64,000 nt of DNA from Oscillospiraceae bacterium (GCA_015069165.1 SVJD01000003.1:23129-87128); one strand, 5' to 3'; shown: positions 26,090 to 35,375, counted from the first letter of the stretch. Numbers and translations are program-made. Notes: a model not told the origin generated them from the letters alone.

Positions 26090-26816
26090 TTCCAAATCCT
26101 TTCAAATATTCCGCACACATTTCAGGCACTAAGCTTTCCCATTTACGCCACGTGTCGCTTACATTCTCCCCCTGCGGAATGCTTTTTAATATAACATTTT
26201 CAGGTTTTGTGGGATGTTTCACGGATATCACCGCCGACCACAATGCAGGATATGAAATTTCGCCGTTTGTGATGCGTTTTCCGCCATATTTTACATCATC
26301 TGCCAACGGATGCGAACTGAATGCAAACTGCGCTCTAATCTGATGTGTGCGCCCCGTAACGGGAATCGCGAAAACCAAAGTATATTTACCGATTGTGCCG
26401 ACAACCTCGTACACCAGCACGGATTTTTTACCTCGCGTGCGATCATCGATTACTATATTTTTTCTTTCATCTTTATAAAGATAATTGCACAAAACTCCGT
26501 TTTTTTTATCGATAAACCCTTCCACCAAAGCAAAGTAACCTTTTCGGAACGTTCCGTTTCTCATCTCCGCCGATAGCCTTGATGCACCTTTAGATGTTTT
26601 TGCAAAAACCATTGTTCCGCCCACATTTCTGTCCAGTCTGTGAACAAGTCCCACAAACGCCTTACCCGGTTTTTCGTACTTTACACGCAAATACTCACCG
26701 ATTATAGCGAGCATATCCTCGTCTCGAGCGCAATTTCCGTCTGATTGCGATAAAACGCCTGCAGGCTTTACAACACCTATTATGTGATTATCTTCATAAA
26801 GAATTTCCAAACTCAT
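26052..26816 (-). CDS. RluA family pseudouridine synthase
   Basis: A 254-residue enzyme. FVGLVHRLDRNVGGTMVFAK is the RluA motif II with the catalytic aspartate in HRLDR; the VTGRTHQIRAQFAFSSHPLA block is also diagnostic. It isomerises uridine in rRNA or tRNA. No S4 domain is present, so it is a short RluA-type form. It overlaps the downstream RNA methyltransferase and follows another methyltransferase by 10 bp: three RNA-modifying genes in a row. Confidence 0.88.
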   Translation of the reverse strand: MSLEILYEDNHIIGVVKPAGVLSQSDGNCARDEDMLAIIGEYLRVKYEKPGKAFVGLVHRLDRNVGGTMVFAKTSKGASRLSAEMRNGTFRKGYFALVEGFIDKKNGVLCNYLYKDERKNIVIDDRTRGKKSVLVYEVVGTIGKYTLVFAIPVTGRTHQIRAQFAFSSHPLADDVKYGGKRITNGEISYPALWSAVISVKHPTKPENVILKSIPQGENVSDTWRKWESLVPEMCAEYLKGFGNDEFDRLYGLWN

Positions 26817-26825
26817 ACCAAAATT

Positions 26826-27719
26826 TTACTTTTCTGCCTTCCACGCAGCATAAGAACCACATGGCAAAAATGTTCCTTTCATGGAAGATATGGGCAAAAG
26901 TATATCACCGTGGTCAATATGACCTTTCTCCTCACTTTGAATATGTTCAGGCAAATGCATTTTTATGAGATTTGCCGTTACTGTTGATGAAAATCCCGTG
27001 GTATAAGAATTAAGCAAGAAGAACAGCGGATTATCGCTTAAAAGCTGCATACATTCTCCCACAAAATCATGGAGATTGTCTTCCAATTTCCAAACTTCTC
27101 CACCCGGTCCTCTGCCGTAAGACGGAGGATCCATCAAAAGCGCATCATATTTGTTACCTCTGCGAATTTCACGGGCAACAAATTTAAACGCATCATCAAC
27201 TATATATCTTATAACATTTCCGCCAAGACCTGAAAGCTCCGCATTTTCGCGCGCCCTTTGAACCATACCTTTAGATGCATCCACGTGACAAACTTCTGCG
27301 CCTGCAGAAGAAGCAGCAATCGTTGCACCGCCTGTATAACCGAAAAGATTTAAAACTTTTACTTTTTCTCCGCTTGCTGCTCTTTGAGAAATCATTTTTC
27401 TCATCCATTCCCAGTTTGCTGCCTGTTCAGGAAAAAGTCCAGTATGTTTAAAGCCTGTAGGCTCTATATAAAACTTTAGGTTGTCGTATTCAATTGTCCA
27501 CTTAGATGGCATATTCTTACAGAAATTCCAAGCACCGCCGCCCGTTTTGCTTCTGTTATACTTCGCGTTTGCTTTATTCCACAGCTCCGGCTTAACAGGT
27601 TTCCATATAACCTGCGGATCAGGGCGCGAAAGAATAACATTTTTCCATCTTTCAAGCTTCATACCGTCGCCGGCATCCAATATTTCATAATCTTTCCAAA
27701 GGTCTGCAATAATGTTCAT
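26826..27719 (-). CDS. Class I SAM-dependent methyltransferase (RlmI/RlmK-like core)
   Basis: A 297-residue protein with VLNLFGYTGGATIAASSAGA (SAM-binding loop), EVCHVDASKGMVQRARENAE and the catalytic LMDPPSYGRG motif of RNA cytosine/guanine methyltransferases. A domain of about 100 residues precedes the core but is not a clear PUA. The likely target is rRNA. It sits 18 bp after the glycerol-1-phosphate dehydrogenase gene and 10 bp before the pseudouridine synthase. Confidence 0.8.
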   Translation of the reverse strand: MNIIADLWKDYEILDAGDGMKLERWKNVILSRPDPQVIWKPVKPELWNKANAKYNRSKTGGGAWNFCKNMPSKWTIEYDNLKFYIEPTGFKHTGLFPEQAANWEWMRKMISQRAASGEKVKVLNLFGYTGGATIAASSAGAEVCHVDASKGMVQRARENAELSGLGGNVIRYIVDDAFKFVAREIRRGNKYDALLMDPPSYGRGPGGEVWKLEDNLHDFVGECMQLLSDNPLFFLLNSYTTGFSSTVTANLIKMHLPEHIQSEEKGHIDHGDILLPISSMKGTFLPCGSYAAWKAEK

Positions 27720-27737
27720 AATATACCTGCTTTTAAT

Positions 27738-29021
27738 TTATTTACACATTCTGTTAGCAACTTCTTCCGCAACTTCCTCAAGCATTCCGTGGTCTTTTGT
27801 GAAGTTAAAAATCGTATATCTCGGTCTTATTTTGTATCCGTTTTTAAGACTGGCTCTGAAAACTTCCTCAGAAACGCCCAATTCCGCCGGTGTAAGCGCA
27901 CTGCCCGCTTTAGCGTAAATTTCACGAAGGAAATCAGGCTTTGGCGCTTTTACATCCGCAACAACTTCGAAACGCTTACTCATTATGTCATACACTTCTG
28001 CAGAAGCAATCGAGGCAAGCCCTACGGAATTGCCGTGAAGCGGGTGCGGAATTCCTTTTTCCACTGCATCTAATTCCCAATAATGGGAAAGATGGTGCTC
28101 ACTTCCCGAGGCAGGTCTTGTGTAACCTGTAATTCCCATAGAAATACCTGTGAGTATCAAAGCTTCGTTCATTCTCTCTATAGCGGATTCTTCCCTTTTA
28201 AAATAAGCTTCTGTATTATCTACGCAAATATTTACGGCGTTTTCAACAAGTTTTGCCGTAATTTCGCAGTAATGCTCGTCATTCATGGCTTTTGTGAGCC
28301 GCCAGTCGGAAAGTGCTGTGTATTTTCCAACAATATCACCGTATCCCGCTCTGAAAAGCTCATCGGGAGCTGTCTGCATGATTTTTGTGTCTGCTACAAT
28401 GCAAGTATGATAATGTGCGTTGTATGTTATTTTGTGTCCGTCAATTACAAAAGCCGCATTCATTGAAGCGTAACCATCCATAGACGGAGCCGTGCCTACA
28501 ACAATTGACTTTCTGCCTGTTTTATATGAAACCAATTTGGTAATATCGCTTATTACGCCGCTGCCCACGCCAATCATAAATCCTATTTCGTCTGTAAGAT
28601 TTACAAGAACAGTACCAAGTGCGTGTTCATTAGGCACAAGCATGTGGTAATTTTTTGTTTCCAATTTTATGATTTTTGTTTTATATCCAGCATTTTCCAA
28701 TACGGAAACTGTTTTCTCGCCGCCGACTTTCCATGTATTGTCATCACAAATCACAAGAATGGTTTTATTCTTATTCTCAGGATAATGTTCTAATATTTCA
28801 GGAAGTCTTTCAACTGCACCGCTGCCTGACAAAAGGTGTTTCATATCTACACTGTGATGTTTACCGCACACACAGTCAAAAGAATAACCGGGCATTTCCT
28901 CAATACCCATGTGCAATATTTTTTTTGCATTAGCACAAAATTCATCGGTTAATAAAGAAGGATCTACGGGAACGGATTTTTGCCATTCCAAAACAACTTT
29001 TTCTTCTTTTTGTTTTTCCAT
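27738..29021 (-). CDS. egsA: sn-glycerol-1-phosphate dehydrogenase (AraM/EgsA family)
   Basis: A 427-residue protein of the iron-containing/dehydroquinate synthase-like fold. FMIGVGSGVISDITKLVSYK is the NAD-binding GGG-type loop, VVGTAPSMDGYASMNAAFVI is the substrate region, and SGSEHHLSHYWEL plus HPLHGNSVGL hold metal-binding histidines. AraM of Bacillus reduces DHAP to glycerol-1-phosphate, the archaeal-handed isomer. An N-terminal extension of about 60 residues contains Cys and His (FDCVCGKHH) and is not part of the catalytic fold. A PcrB-like prenyltransferase is not in the window. Confidence 0.85.
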   Translation of the reverse strand: MEKQKEEKVVLEWQKSVPVDPSLLTDEFCANAKKILHMGIEEMPGYSFDCVCGKHHSVDMKHLLSGSGAVERLPEILEHYPENKNKTILVICDDNTWKVGGEKTVSVLENAGYKTKIIKLETKNYHMLVPNEHALGTVLVNLTDEIGFMIGVGSGVISDITKLVSYKTGRKSIVVGTAPSMDGYASMNAAFVIDGHKITYNAHYHTCIVADTKIMQTAPDELFRAGYGDIVGKYTALSDWRLTKAMNDEHYCEITAKLVENAVNICVDNTEAYFKREESAIERMNEALILTGISMGITGYTRPASGSEHHLSHYWELDAVEKGIPHPLHGNSVGLASIASAEVYDIMSKRFEVVADVKAPKPDFLREIYAKAGSALTPAELGVSEEVFRASLKNGYKIRPRYTIFNFTKDHGMLEEVAEEVANRMCK

Positions 29022-29045
29022 GTCATCACACCTCTTTTAAAAACT

Positions 29046-29086
29046 AAAAAAGGCTTTTTGCGCCGTATGCGACAAAAAGCCTTTTT
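29046..29086 (-). terminator. Intrinsic terminator after tRNA-Pro
   Basis: AAAAAGGCTTTTTG pairs with CAAAAAGCCTTTTT around a short GC loop. It follows the CCA end of the tRNA within a few bases and ends in T6 on the minus strand. Confidence 0.85.
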
Positions 29087-29088
29087 GG

Positions 29089-29166
29089 TGGTCGGAGTGA
29101 CCTGACTTGAACAGGCGACCTCTTGCACCCCAAGCAAGCACTCTAGCCAAACTGAGCTACACCCCG
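29089..29166 (-). tRNA. tRNA-Pro (anticodon GGG)
   Basis: Minus-strand cloverleaf: acceptor CGGGGTG with CACTCCG, D arm with GTAGCTCAG, anticodon stem CTTGC/GCAAG enclosing TTGGGGT (anticodon GGG after T33), T arm GTTCAAGTC. CCA is encoded. It lies between thiI and the glycerol-1-phosphate dehydrogenase gene with its own terminator. The anticodon decodes CCC and CCU. Confidence 0.93.
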
Positions 29167-29231
29167 AAAACGCTTGCTATAATATCATACTTTTTATCAT
29201 CCGTCAATCAGAAATTTTAAATTTTTTCAAA

Positions 29232-30407
29232 TTAACACTGAACAACTTCAATTCCCTCAAAAGCCGCATTTTCCATTTCAAGGAAATCAGCTTTTGTTTC
29301 TTCTTCAAGCAACTCAGAAAGTGACGGTCTTGTTTTAGGATGTTTCGGTGTAAACACCGTACAGCAATCCTCATAGGGCAAAATACTTGTATCAAATGTT
29401 CCTATTTTGCGCGCAATGGCAACAACTTCCATTTTATCCATTCCTATGAGCGGTCTGAAAACAGGAATATCTGCTGCATTATCCGTGCAATAAATAGCTT
29501 GCATTGTCTGGCTTGCAACCTGACCTACACTTTCCCCTGTTATCAACGCAGAGCAACCGCTTTTTCTTGCAACTCTTTCAGCAATTCTCATCATTGATCT
29601 TCTCATAATTACCGTAGAAAGTTCTTCGCGGCACTTTTCGTCGATTGCCAACTGAATTTCCGTAAAAGGAACAATAAACACTTTCATTCCGCCGCAATAT
29701 CTGCCGACGATTTTAGCAAGCTCAAGCACCTTATCTTTTGCTCTTTCGCTGGTATAAGGATAGCTGTAAAAATGCACAGCGCACAAACTAACGCCTCTTT
29801 TTGCAATCATATATCCTGCAACAGGGCTGTCTATTCCGCCGGAAATCAACAAACATCCTTTACCGTTAGAACCCGTAGGCATTCCGCCGGGTGCTTCTAT
29901 AATATCTGTATAAATGTATGTGCTTTCGCGCACTTCGATATACAAAATAAAATCGGGATTATTTACATCAACTTTAAGTTTACCTCCGAAACTTTCCAAC
30001 AAATCTCCGCCTATTTCAGCAGAAATTTGAGGCGACTTCATCGGGAAAGTTTTTAATCCTCTTTTTGTTTCGATTTTAAATGTGTACTTATCTTTTCCCG
30101 TTGCCATTGCTTTTGCCGCAACTTCTTTTGCCAAAGCAGAAATGGAGTCATATTCTGAATTGGTGACATACGCAGGGCTTATTGATACAAGGCCGAAAAC
30201 TCCCGAAAGCATCTCCATTGCTTTTTCAAATTGAAAATCGTCGCTCTCAGGCTCCACAAAATATCTTGACTGGGACCATCTTACTTTGCACGCACCGCAA
30301 TCAGAAAGGGCCGCTTTCATATTTCTTGCCAATCTCTGCTCAAATGTACATCTATTGAGTCCTTTTAATGCTATTTCGCCGATTCTTGCTAATATAATTC
30401 TTTCCAT
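29232..30407 (-). CDS. thiI: tRNA 4-thiouridine synthase ThiI (no rhodanese domain)
   Basis: A 391-residue enzyme with an N-terminal ferredoxin-like domain, THUMP domain (about 60-165) and PP-loop domain with LLISGGIDSPVAGYMIAKRG for ATP binding. It ends near PYEDCCTVFTPKHP without the C-terminal rhodanese domain of E. coli ThiI, as in Bacillus, where the adjacent desulfurase NifZ passes sulfur directly. Here the upstream gene, one base away, is a desulfurase fused to TrmD. Reaction: sulfur insertion at U8 of tRNA. Confidence 0.93.
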   Translation of the reverse strand: MERIILARIGEIALKGLNRCTFEQRLARNMKAALSDCGACKVRWSQSRYFVEPESDDFQFEKAMEMLSGVFGLVSISPAYVTNSEYDSISALAKEVAAKAMATGKDKYTFKIETKRGLKTFPMKSPQISAEIGGDLLESFGGKLKVDVNNPDFILYIEVRESTYIYTDIIEAPGGMPTGSNGKGCLLISGGIDSPVAGYMIAKRGVSLCAVHFYSYPYTSERAKDKVLELAKIVGRYCGGMKVFIVPFTEIQLAIDEKCREELSTVIMRRSMMRIAERVARKSGCSALITGESVGQVASQTMQAIYCTDNAADIPVFRPLIGMDKMEVVAIARKIGTFDTSILPYEDCCTVFTPKHPKTRPSLSELLEEETKADFLEMENAAFEGIEVVQC

Positions 30408-30408
30408 T

Positions 30409-32289
30409 TTACCTCGATCCTTTTCTTCGTCCGTAAAGCTTTTTAACTTCAGCGCAGATTACTTTTGCAGCAAATTCTGCTTGTTCTTTTGTGTTTTGGT
30501 ACGTAAAACTTATTCTTATCGCACCGTCTATCACGTTATTGTTGTACCCCATTGCTGTCAGTGTGGGGCTTCTGTCTTTTTTATGAGATGAGCACGCCGA
30601 GCCAACGGAAATATACACGCCTTTTTGCTCCACGCTGTGTTGAATCACTTCTGCTCTAAGTCCCGGAAATGCCACATTTAATACATACGGGCAAGTGTCT
30701 TCGCTCGAAATTATAACACACGCTCTTATTTCTTCTTGAAGTGTTTGTCTGAAAATATTATTTAATTCTCTGACAGTATTTTCATTTTCTGCCAAATTGT
30801 GGCAAGCTTTTTCTGCTATCAACGCAAAACCTGCTATAGCCGGCAAATTTTCCGTACCTGAGCGCAAACCTTTTTCCTGACCGCCTCCGCAAAGCAGGGG
30901 CGCGATTCTGATTCCGCTCTTAATGTATAAGAAGCCTACACCTCTGGGACCGTGTATTTTGTGTGCGCTGGTGCTTATCATATCAACTCCCAGCTCTTTA
31001 ATACGAACGGGGATTTTGCCGTAACTTTGCACGCAGTCGGAATGCACAATAACATTAGGATTTATTGTTCTCGCTATTGCCGAAATCTCTTTTAACGGCT
31101 GAATTGCGCCCGTTTCACTGTTTACGTGCATTACGGAAACTATTGCCGTATCAGCTGTTATTGCGCCTTTCAAAGCGTCTAAATCCACAATTCCCATATT
31201 ATTTACAGGTAAGCGTTCAACCTGATAACCGCTTTTTTCAAGAAAAGCAGCCGTTTCGCCTACGGACGGATGCTCTGTAGATGATATTAAAATTTTCTTT
31301 CCTGCTCTAGGATTAGCTTCTAAATATCCCCTTAATGCCCAGTTATTGCTTTCTGTGGCACAAGCTGTAAAATAAATTTCTTTATCTGTTGCACCTATTG
31401 TTTCTGCAATTTTTTTACGAGCCTCTGTAAGTTTTCTCTCAGCTTCAAGTCCCATGTGATGAAGAGACGAAGGGTTGCCGTAAAGGAATTTTACAATATC
31501 GCACATTTCTTCCGTAACGCTGTCGTCTTGCCTTGTAGTTGCGCTGTTATCGAAATAATACGTTTGGCTCTTAATTTTTTCTTCTTGGTATATTTTATAC
31601 AAATCGGGGCGCTTTTGCATAGTGCGTTTTTCTGCCGTCGCGACTTGCCATTTTTCTATTTCGTCGTGTTTGCCCGAAAGCAATATCTCGGGAATCTTTT
31701 TCCCCTCAATCTCTGCCGGGCGTGTATATTGCGGATATTCCAAAAGCAAACCGGTGTGGGATTCTTTTTCTGCTGAACCTTCTGCCAAAACGCCGGGAAT
31801 AAGTCTTGCTATACAGTCTGCCACCGCCATAGCAGGTATTTCGCCGCCTGTCAGCACGAAATCTCCCAAAGATACTTCTTCATCCACAAATTCTTCCAAT
31901 ACTCTCTCGTCTACACCTTCATAATGTCCGCAGAGTATCATTATGTGTTCTTTTTGCACGAGTTGTTGTGCTTTTTTTTGATTAAAGGGTTTACCTTGCG
32001 GCGACATATATATTACGTATGGTTTTTCTGAATTGTCGCCTTGCGCAGATGCTTCTGCTGAAAGTGCACGAATACAATCTGCTATAGGTTGATATGCCAT
32101 AACCAAGCCCGGGCCGCCGCTGTACGGATAATCGTCAACTTTACCCTGCTTGTTGGTCGTATACTTTCTGATTTGATGACAGTTAAGAGTTAAAAGTCCC
32201 TTTGAAACTGCTCTTGCTATTATGCTTTCTTGAAACGCAGCTCCCACCATATCGGGAAAAAGCGTCAAAATGTCAATTTTATTAGTCAC
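30409..32289 (-). CDS. trmD: TrmD-cysteine desulfurase fusion protein
   Basis: One uninterrupted 626-codon frame encodes two enzymes. Residues 1-237 are TrmD, the tRNA m1G37 methyltransferase: LTLFPDM, DDYPYSGGPGLVMAYQPI, ILCGHYEGVDERV and LGDFVLTGGE, including the trefoil-knot SAM site. From residue 243 (TYYFDNSATT) a complete IscS/NifS-type cysteine desulfurase follows, with PLP lysine 444 in SAHKIHGPRG and active cysteine 566 in SVGSACSSHKK. The linker is about five residues. It ends one base before thiI, whose product needs a persulfide donor. Order rimM-trmD is standard; rplS, which normally follows trmD, is missing here. Confidence 0.92.
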   Translation of the reverse strand: MTNKIDILTLFPDMVGAAFQESIIARAVSKGLLTLNCHQIRKYTTNKQGKVDDYPYSGGPGLVMAYQPIADCIRALSAEASAQGDNSEKPYVIYMSPQGKPFNQKKAQQLVQKEHIMILCGHYEGVDERVLEEFVDEEVSLGDFVLTGGEIPAMAVADCIARLIPGVLAEGSAEKESHTGLLLEYPQYTRPAEIEGKKIPEILLSGKHDEIEKWQVATAEKRTMQKRPDLYKIYQEEKIKSQTYYFDNSATTRQDDSVTEEMCDIVKFLYGNPSSLHHMGLEAERKLTEARKKIAETIGATDKEIYFTACATESNNWALRGYLEANPRAGKKILISSTEHPSVGETAAFLEKSGYQVERLPVNNMGIVDLDALKGAITADTAIVSVMHVNSETGAIQPLKEISAIARTINPNVIVHSDCVQSYGKIPVRIKELGVDMISTSAHKIHGPRGVGFLYIKSGIRIAPLLCGGGQEKGLRSGTENLPAIAGFALIAEKACHNLAENENTVRELNNIFRQTLQEEIRACVIISSEDTCPYVLNVAFPGLRAEVIQHSVEQKGVYISVGSACSSHKKDRSPTLTAMGYNNNVIDGAIRISFTYQNTKEQAEFAAKVICAEVKKLYGRRKGSR

Positions 32290-32290
32290 G

Positions 32291-32866
32291 TTAATCTTCG
32301 CCTTCGATTTCTTGCGTGTTTGATTCGTAGATTTCTCTGAGTCCGGGTATTAAATTTACCGTAATCTCACCTTTTTCGATATCTACGTCTTTAATAACTT
32401 CACCGATTGCCGGCAACCACATTGATTTTTTTGAATCTGAATCTTTTGGCGTTACTTCGTATATATCATTAGCGCCTGTGAATTGAACTTCAGTTAATGT
32501 ACCGAGAACTTCCCCGTCTTGTGTTTTTACCGTACAACCAACCAAATCACCTACAAAATATGAATCCTTAGGTAATTTAACTGCTTTTTCTCTCGGTATT
32601 TCTAAAAACATACCACGGAATTTCTCTGCTTTATCTCTGTCATCTACTCCGCAAAGCTTAAGCAATACTACATTTCCCGCCGGTGTTGCGGATAAAACTT
32701 TATAATTAGTGACCTCGGCTCCTTTACGCCCGCCCCTTTTAGGTACAACATCTACCTCTGTCAGAGAGCAAAAACGAATGGGATTATCGGTCAAAGGCAA
32801 CACCTTAAGTGCGCCCTTGACTCCATGAACACTAACAATTTCACCGATTCTTATTCTTTCCAGCAA
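32291..32866 (-). CDS. rimM: Ribosome maturation factor RimM
   Basis: A 191-residue protein. RIGEIVSVHGVKGALKVLPL is the N-terminal RimM motif; the PRC-barrel domain begins at SYFVGDLVGCTVKTQDGEVL and ends with VKDVDIEKGEITVNLIPGL. It helps 30S subunit assembly around S19. It is one base before the TrmD fusion and downstream of khpA. Confidence 0.93.
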   Translation of the reverse strand: MLERIRIGEIVSVHGVKGALKVLPLTDNPIRFCSLTEVDVVPKRGGRKGAEVTNYKVLSATPAGNVVLLKLCGVDDRDKAEKFRGMFLEIPREKAVKLPKDSYFVGDLVGCTVKTQDGEVLGTLTEVQFTGANDIYEVTPKDSDSKKSMWLPAIGEVIKDVDIEKGEITVNLIPGLREIYESNTQEIEGED

Positions 32867-32891
32867 AATTCAATGCCCTCCCGAAAGTTGA

Positions 32892-33119
32892 TTATACAAT
32901 ATCAACAAAAACCATTTTCGGCATATTGCGCGAAGCTGCCTTTGTTACTGTACGAAGTGATTTTGCAATCTTTCCTTCTCTTCCTATAACTTGGCCTTTA
33001 TCTTCTTCTGCAACCGTAACCTTATACGTAATACTCTTTTCAGTTTCTTCTTCCTCGACAACTACTTGCTCGGGATGATCAACCAATTGACGTACTACAA
33101 TTTCCAAGAAATCTTTCAT
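32892..33119 (-). CDS. khpA: KH-domain RNA-binding protein KhpA (YlqC)
   Basis: A 75-residue protein consisting of one type II KH domain with the GxxG-like loop in VIGREGKIAKSLRTVTKAAS. KhpA pairs with KhpB/Jag and affects cell division and RNA processing in related bacteria. It keeps the usual position between rpsP and rimM. Confidence 0.92.
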   Translation of the reverse strand: MKDFLEIVVRQLVDHPEQVVVEEEETEKSITYKVTVAEEDKGQVIGREGKIAKSLRTVTKAASRNMPKMVFVDIV

Positions 33120-33154
33120 TGTAATGCTCCATTCCTTTAATTTATGCGATTACC

Positions 33155-33394
33155 TTAAGCTTCTTGAGCTTTCTTTATCAAAGCTTTAACGGTATCTGTA
33201 GGCTGTGCGCCGTTTTTAATCCAGTAATTTGCACGCTCGATATCAATTTTAATTTCAGCGGGATCTACCAAGGGATTGTATGTTCCGATTTCTTCGATAA
33301 ATCTGCCATCTCTTGCGTATTTAGATTCTGCAACTACTACTCTGTAAAAAGGTGCTTTCTTTGCGCCGATTCTTCTAAGTCTGATTTTTACCAT
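33155..33394 (-). CDS. rpsP: 30S ribosomal protein S16
   Basis: A 79-residue S16 with the universal start [20 protein letters not shown] and the [20 protein letters not shown] block. It binds 16S rRNA during early 30S assembly. A GGAGG ribosome site precedes the start. It lies between ffh and khpA as in many Firmicutes. Confidence 0.97.
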   Translation of the reverse strand: MVKIRLRRIGAKKAPFYRVVVAESKYARDGRFIEEIGTYNPLVDPAEIKIDIERANYWIKNGAQPTDTVKALIKKAQEA

Positions 33395-33425
33395 TTTCCT
33401 TTCACCTCCGGTAATTTATCTATAT

Positions 33426-34772
33426 TTACATAAAAATATTTGGCATCTTGCCGCCGAACATTTTTCTGCCAATACCTTTTCCGCCTTTGCCGCCAAGTTT
33501 TTTCATCATGACGCGCATATCAGCAAATTGCTTCATAAGTCTGTTTATATCTTGAACCGTTGTACCGCTGCCGGCAGCAATTCTTTTTCTTCTGCTGGCA
33601 TCAAGTATATCGGGATTTCTGCGTTCTTTTTTTGTCATTGATCTGATGATAGCTTCAACTCTCACCATTTGTTTTTCGTCAATGTCGTCTTCGTTAATCT
33701 GGCCCACACCGGGAAGAAGCTTTAACAAGCCACCTATGCCGCCCATCTTTTTTATCTGTTGAAGCTGTTCAAGAAAATCATCCAGAGTAAATGTCTGTGT
33801 CATAATTTTCTTTTCCAAATCTTGGGCTTGCTTCTCGTCGTACATCTCAACGGCTTTATCTATAAGAGTAAGCACGTCGCCCATACCGAGAATTCTGTCT
33901 GCCATTCTTTTGGGATAAAATATCTCAAAATCGTTTATCTTTTCTCCGCTTGAAGCAAATTTTACAGGTTTTCCTGTTATTGCTCGTACGGAAAGTGCCG
34001 CACCGCCGCGAGTATCACTGTCTAATTTTGAAAGTATGATACCTGTTACATCAAGTCGGTCATTAAATGTTTGTGCAACATTTGCAGCTTCCTGACCTGT
34101 CATAGCATCTATTACAAGCATAATCTCTGCCGGATTAACTTCTGCTTTAATCTCGTCAAGCTCATCCATAAGATCATCGTCAATTTGAAGTCGACCTGCC
34201 GTATCGACGATAACCACGTCATGCATATTTCTTATTGCATATTTAATAGCATTTTTCGCAATTGTTGCTGCTTTTACTTGTGAGCCTTCCTCATAAACGG
34301 GAATATCAATCTGCTTTCCGAGAACTTGGAGCTGTGTGATAGCTGCCGGTCTGTATATATCGCAGGCTACCATCATAGGTTTTCTGCCTTGTTTTCTCAA
34401 ATGTGCCGCAAGTTTAGCTGTTGCAGTCGTTTTACCTGTACCTTGAAGACCTACCATCATAACTACATTAGGCGGTGTCTTTGAAAGGTCGAGTTTATAG
34501 TCCTCCGCACCCAAAAGCTCTGTAAGCTCGTCATCAACGATTTTTACTATTTGCTGTCCGGGAGACAAACTCTCAAGAACTTCCTGACCTACTGCCTTTT
34601 CGGAAACTTTTGCAATAAAGTCTTTTACAACTTTATAGTTTACATCTGCTTCCAAAAGTGCCAAACGAATCTCGCGCATAAAGTCTTTAACGTCTTTTTC
34701 TGTAACGCGTGTTTGTCCTTTTAATTTTTTTATTGTAGCTTGCAGCTTTGCGGATAAGCTTTCAAATGCCAT
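33426..34772 (-). CDS. ffh: Signal recognition particle protein Ffh
   Basis: A 448-residue GTPase. N domain (1-90), G domain with GLQGTGKTTATAKLA, VIVDTAGRLQIDDDLMDELD and TKLD-equivalent LSKLDSDTRGGAALS, then a methionine-rich M domain (about 300-448) with ending GRKMFGGKMPNIFM. It targets membrane proteins with 4.5S RNA and FtsY. It is 14 bp downstream of ylxM, the normal arrangement. Confidence 0.97.
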   Translation of the reverse strand: MAFESLSAKLQATIKKLKGQTRVTEKDVKDFMREIRLALLEADVNYKVVKDFIAKVSEKAVGQEVLESLSPGQQIVKIVDDELTELLGAEDYKLDLSKTPPNVVMMVGLQGTGKTTATAKLAAHLRKQGRKPMMVACDIYRPAAITQLQVLGKQIDIPVYEEGSQVKAATIAKNAIKYAIRNMHDVVIVDTAGRLQIDDDLMDELDEIKAEVNPAEIMLVIDAMTGQEAANVAQTFNDRLDVTGIILSKLDSDTRGGAALSVRAITGKPVKFASSGEKINDFEIFYPKRMADRILGMGDVLTLIDKAVEMYDEKQAQDLEKKIMTQTFTLDDFLEQLQQIKKMGGIGGLLKLLPGVGQINEDDIDEKQMVRVEAIIRSMTKKERRNPDILDASRRKRIAAGSGTTVQDINRLMKQFADMRVMMKKLGGKGGKGIGRKMFGGKMPNIFM

Positions 34773-34786
34773 ATTCTTAACCTCGA

Positions 34787-35146
34787 TTAGATTTTTGTTA
34801 TAACTTCTAACAGATTTTTATCAATCTGCTCCAACATGTAAAGATTTCCGTGTTTAAGCTCGCTTCTGTCTATGAGCTGCAAATCTTCTTGTATGTTTTT
34901 TAATCCTTTTTTTATTTCACAAAATCGAGACATAAGCCCCAATTTTTCTTCATATTCCGTAAGCACTGCGCGTCCTCTTTTTATAAAGTCGTGAACGCCT
35001 TGTCTGCTTATACCGATTTCATCTGCAATTTCTGACAAACTCAAATCTTGGTTGTAGTGCAAATCCATGCATTTATACTGACTATCAGTTAAAAGTTGTC
35101 CGTAAAAATCGAGCAACATACTAATTTCGTAAATATCTTCAGCCAT
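34787..35146 (-). CDS. ylxM: YlxM family DNA-binding protein (SRP operon)
   Basis: A 119-residue UPF0122 protein. LLTDSQYKCMDLHYNQDLSL then SEIADEIGISRQGVHDFIKR is a sigma region 4-like helix-turn-helix. It is encoded before ffh in most Firmicutes and is thought to act on SRP component expression or assembly. ATG at 35146 lies seven bases after AAAGGG; a TTG six codons earlier is rejected. Confidence 0.92.
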   Translation of the reverse strand: MAEDIYEISMLLDFYGQLLTDSQYKCMDLHYNQDLSLSEIADEIGISRQGVHDFIKRGRAVLTEYEEKLGLMSRFCEIKKGLKNIQEDLQLIDRSELKHGNLYMLEQIDKNLLEVITKI

Positions 35147-35211
35147 GATTTTTCCCTTTCTCAAAAATTACCGGAACACCCGTTTTGATGTAAAGCAAAT
35201 GTTCTTTACAG

Positions 35212-35240
35212 AGAATACAACAAACGGCCCTGCTTGTCAA
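35212..35240 (-). promoter_or_regulatory. Sigma-70 promoter of the ylxM-ffh-rpsP-trmD-thiI operon
   Basis: TTGACA at 35235-35240 and TATTCT at 35212-35217 on the minus strand, 17-base spacer. It would drive the full run of minus-strand genes down to thiI, as spacers between them are 36 bp or shorter. Confidence 0.75.
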
Positions 35241-35375
35241 CATTTTTTTGTAAAATTTTATAAATTTTCTCATTTTTTAAAGCGACAAAGTTAATCTCTT
35301 TTTTATACAAAACGCCTACGTAGACTTCATATCCGCAAGTCGTAGTTTTGCAATAGACATTATATAAAGTTGAAA

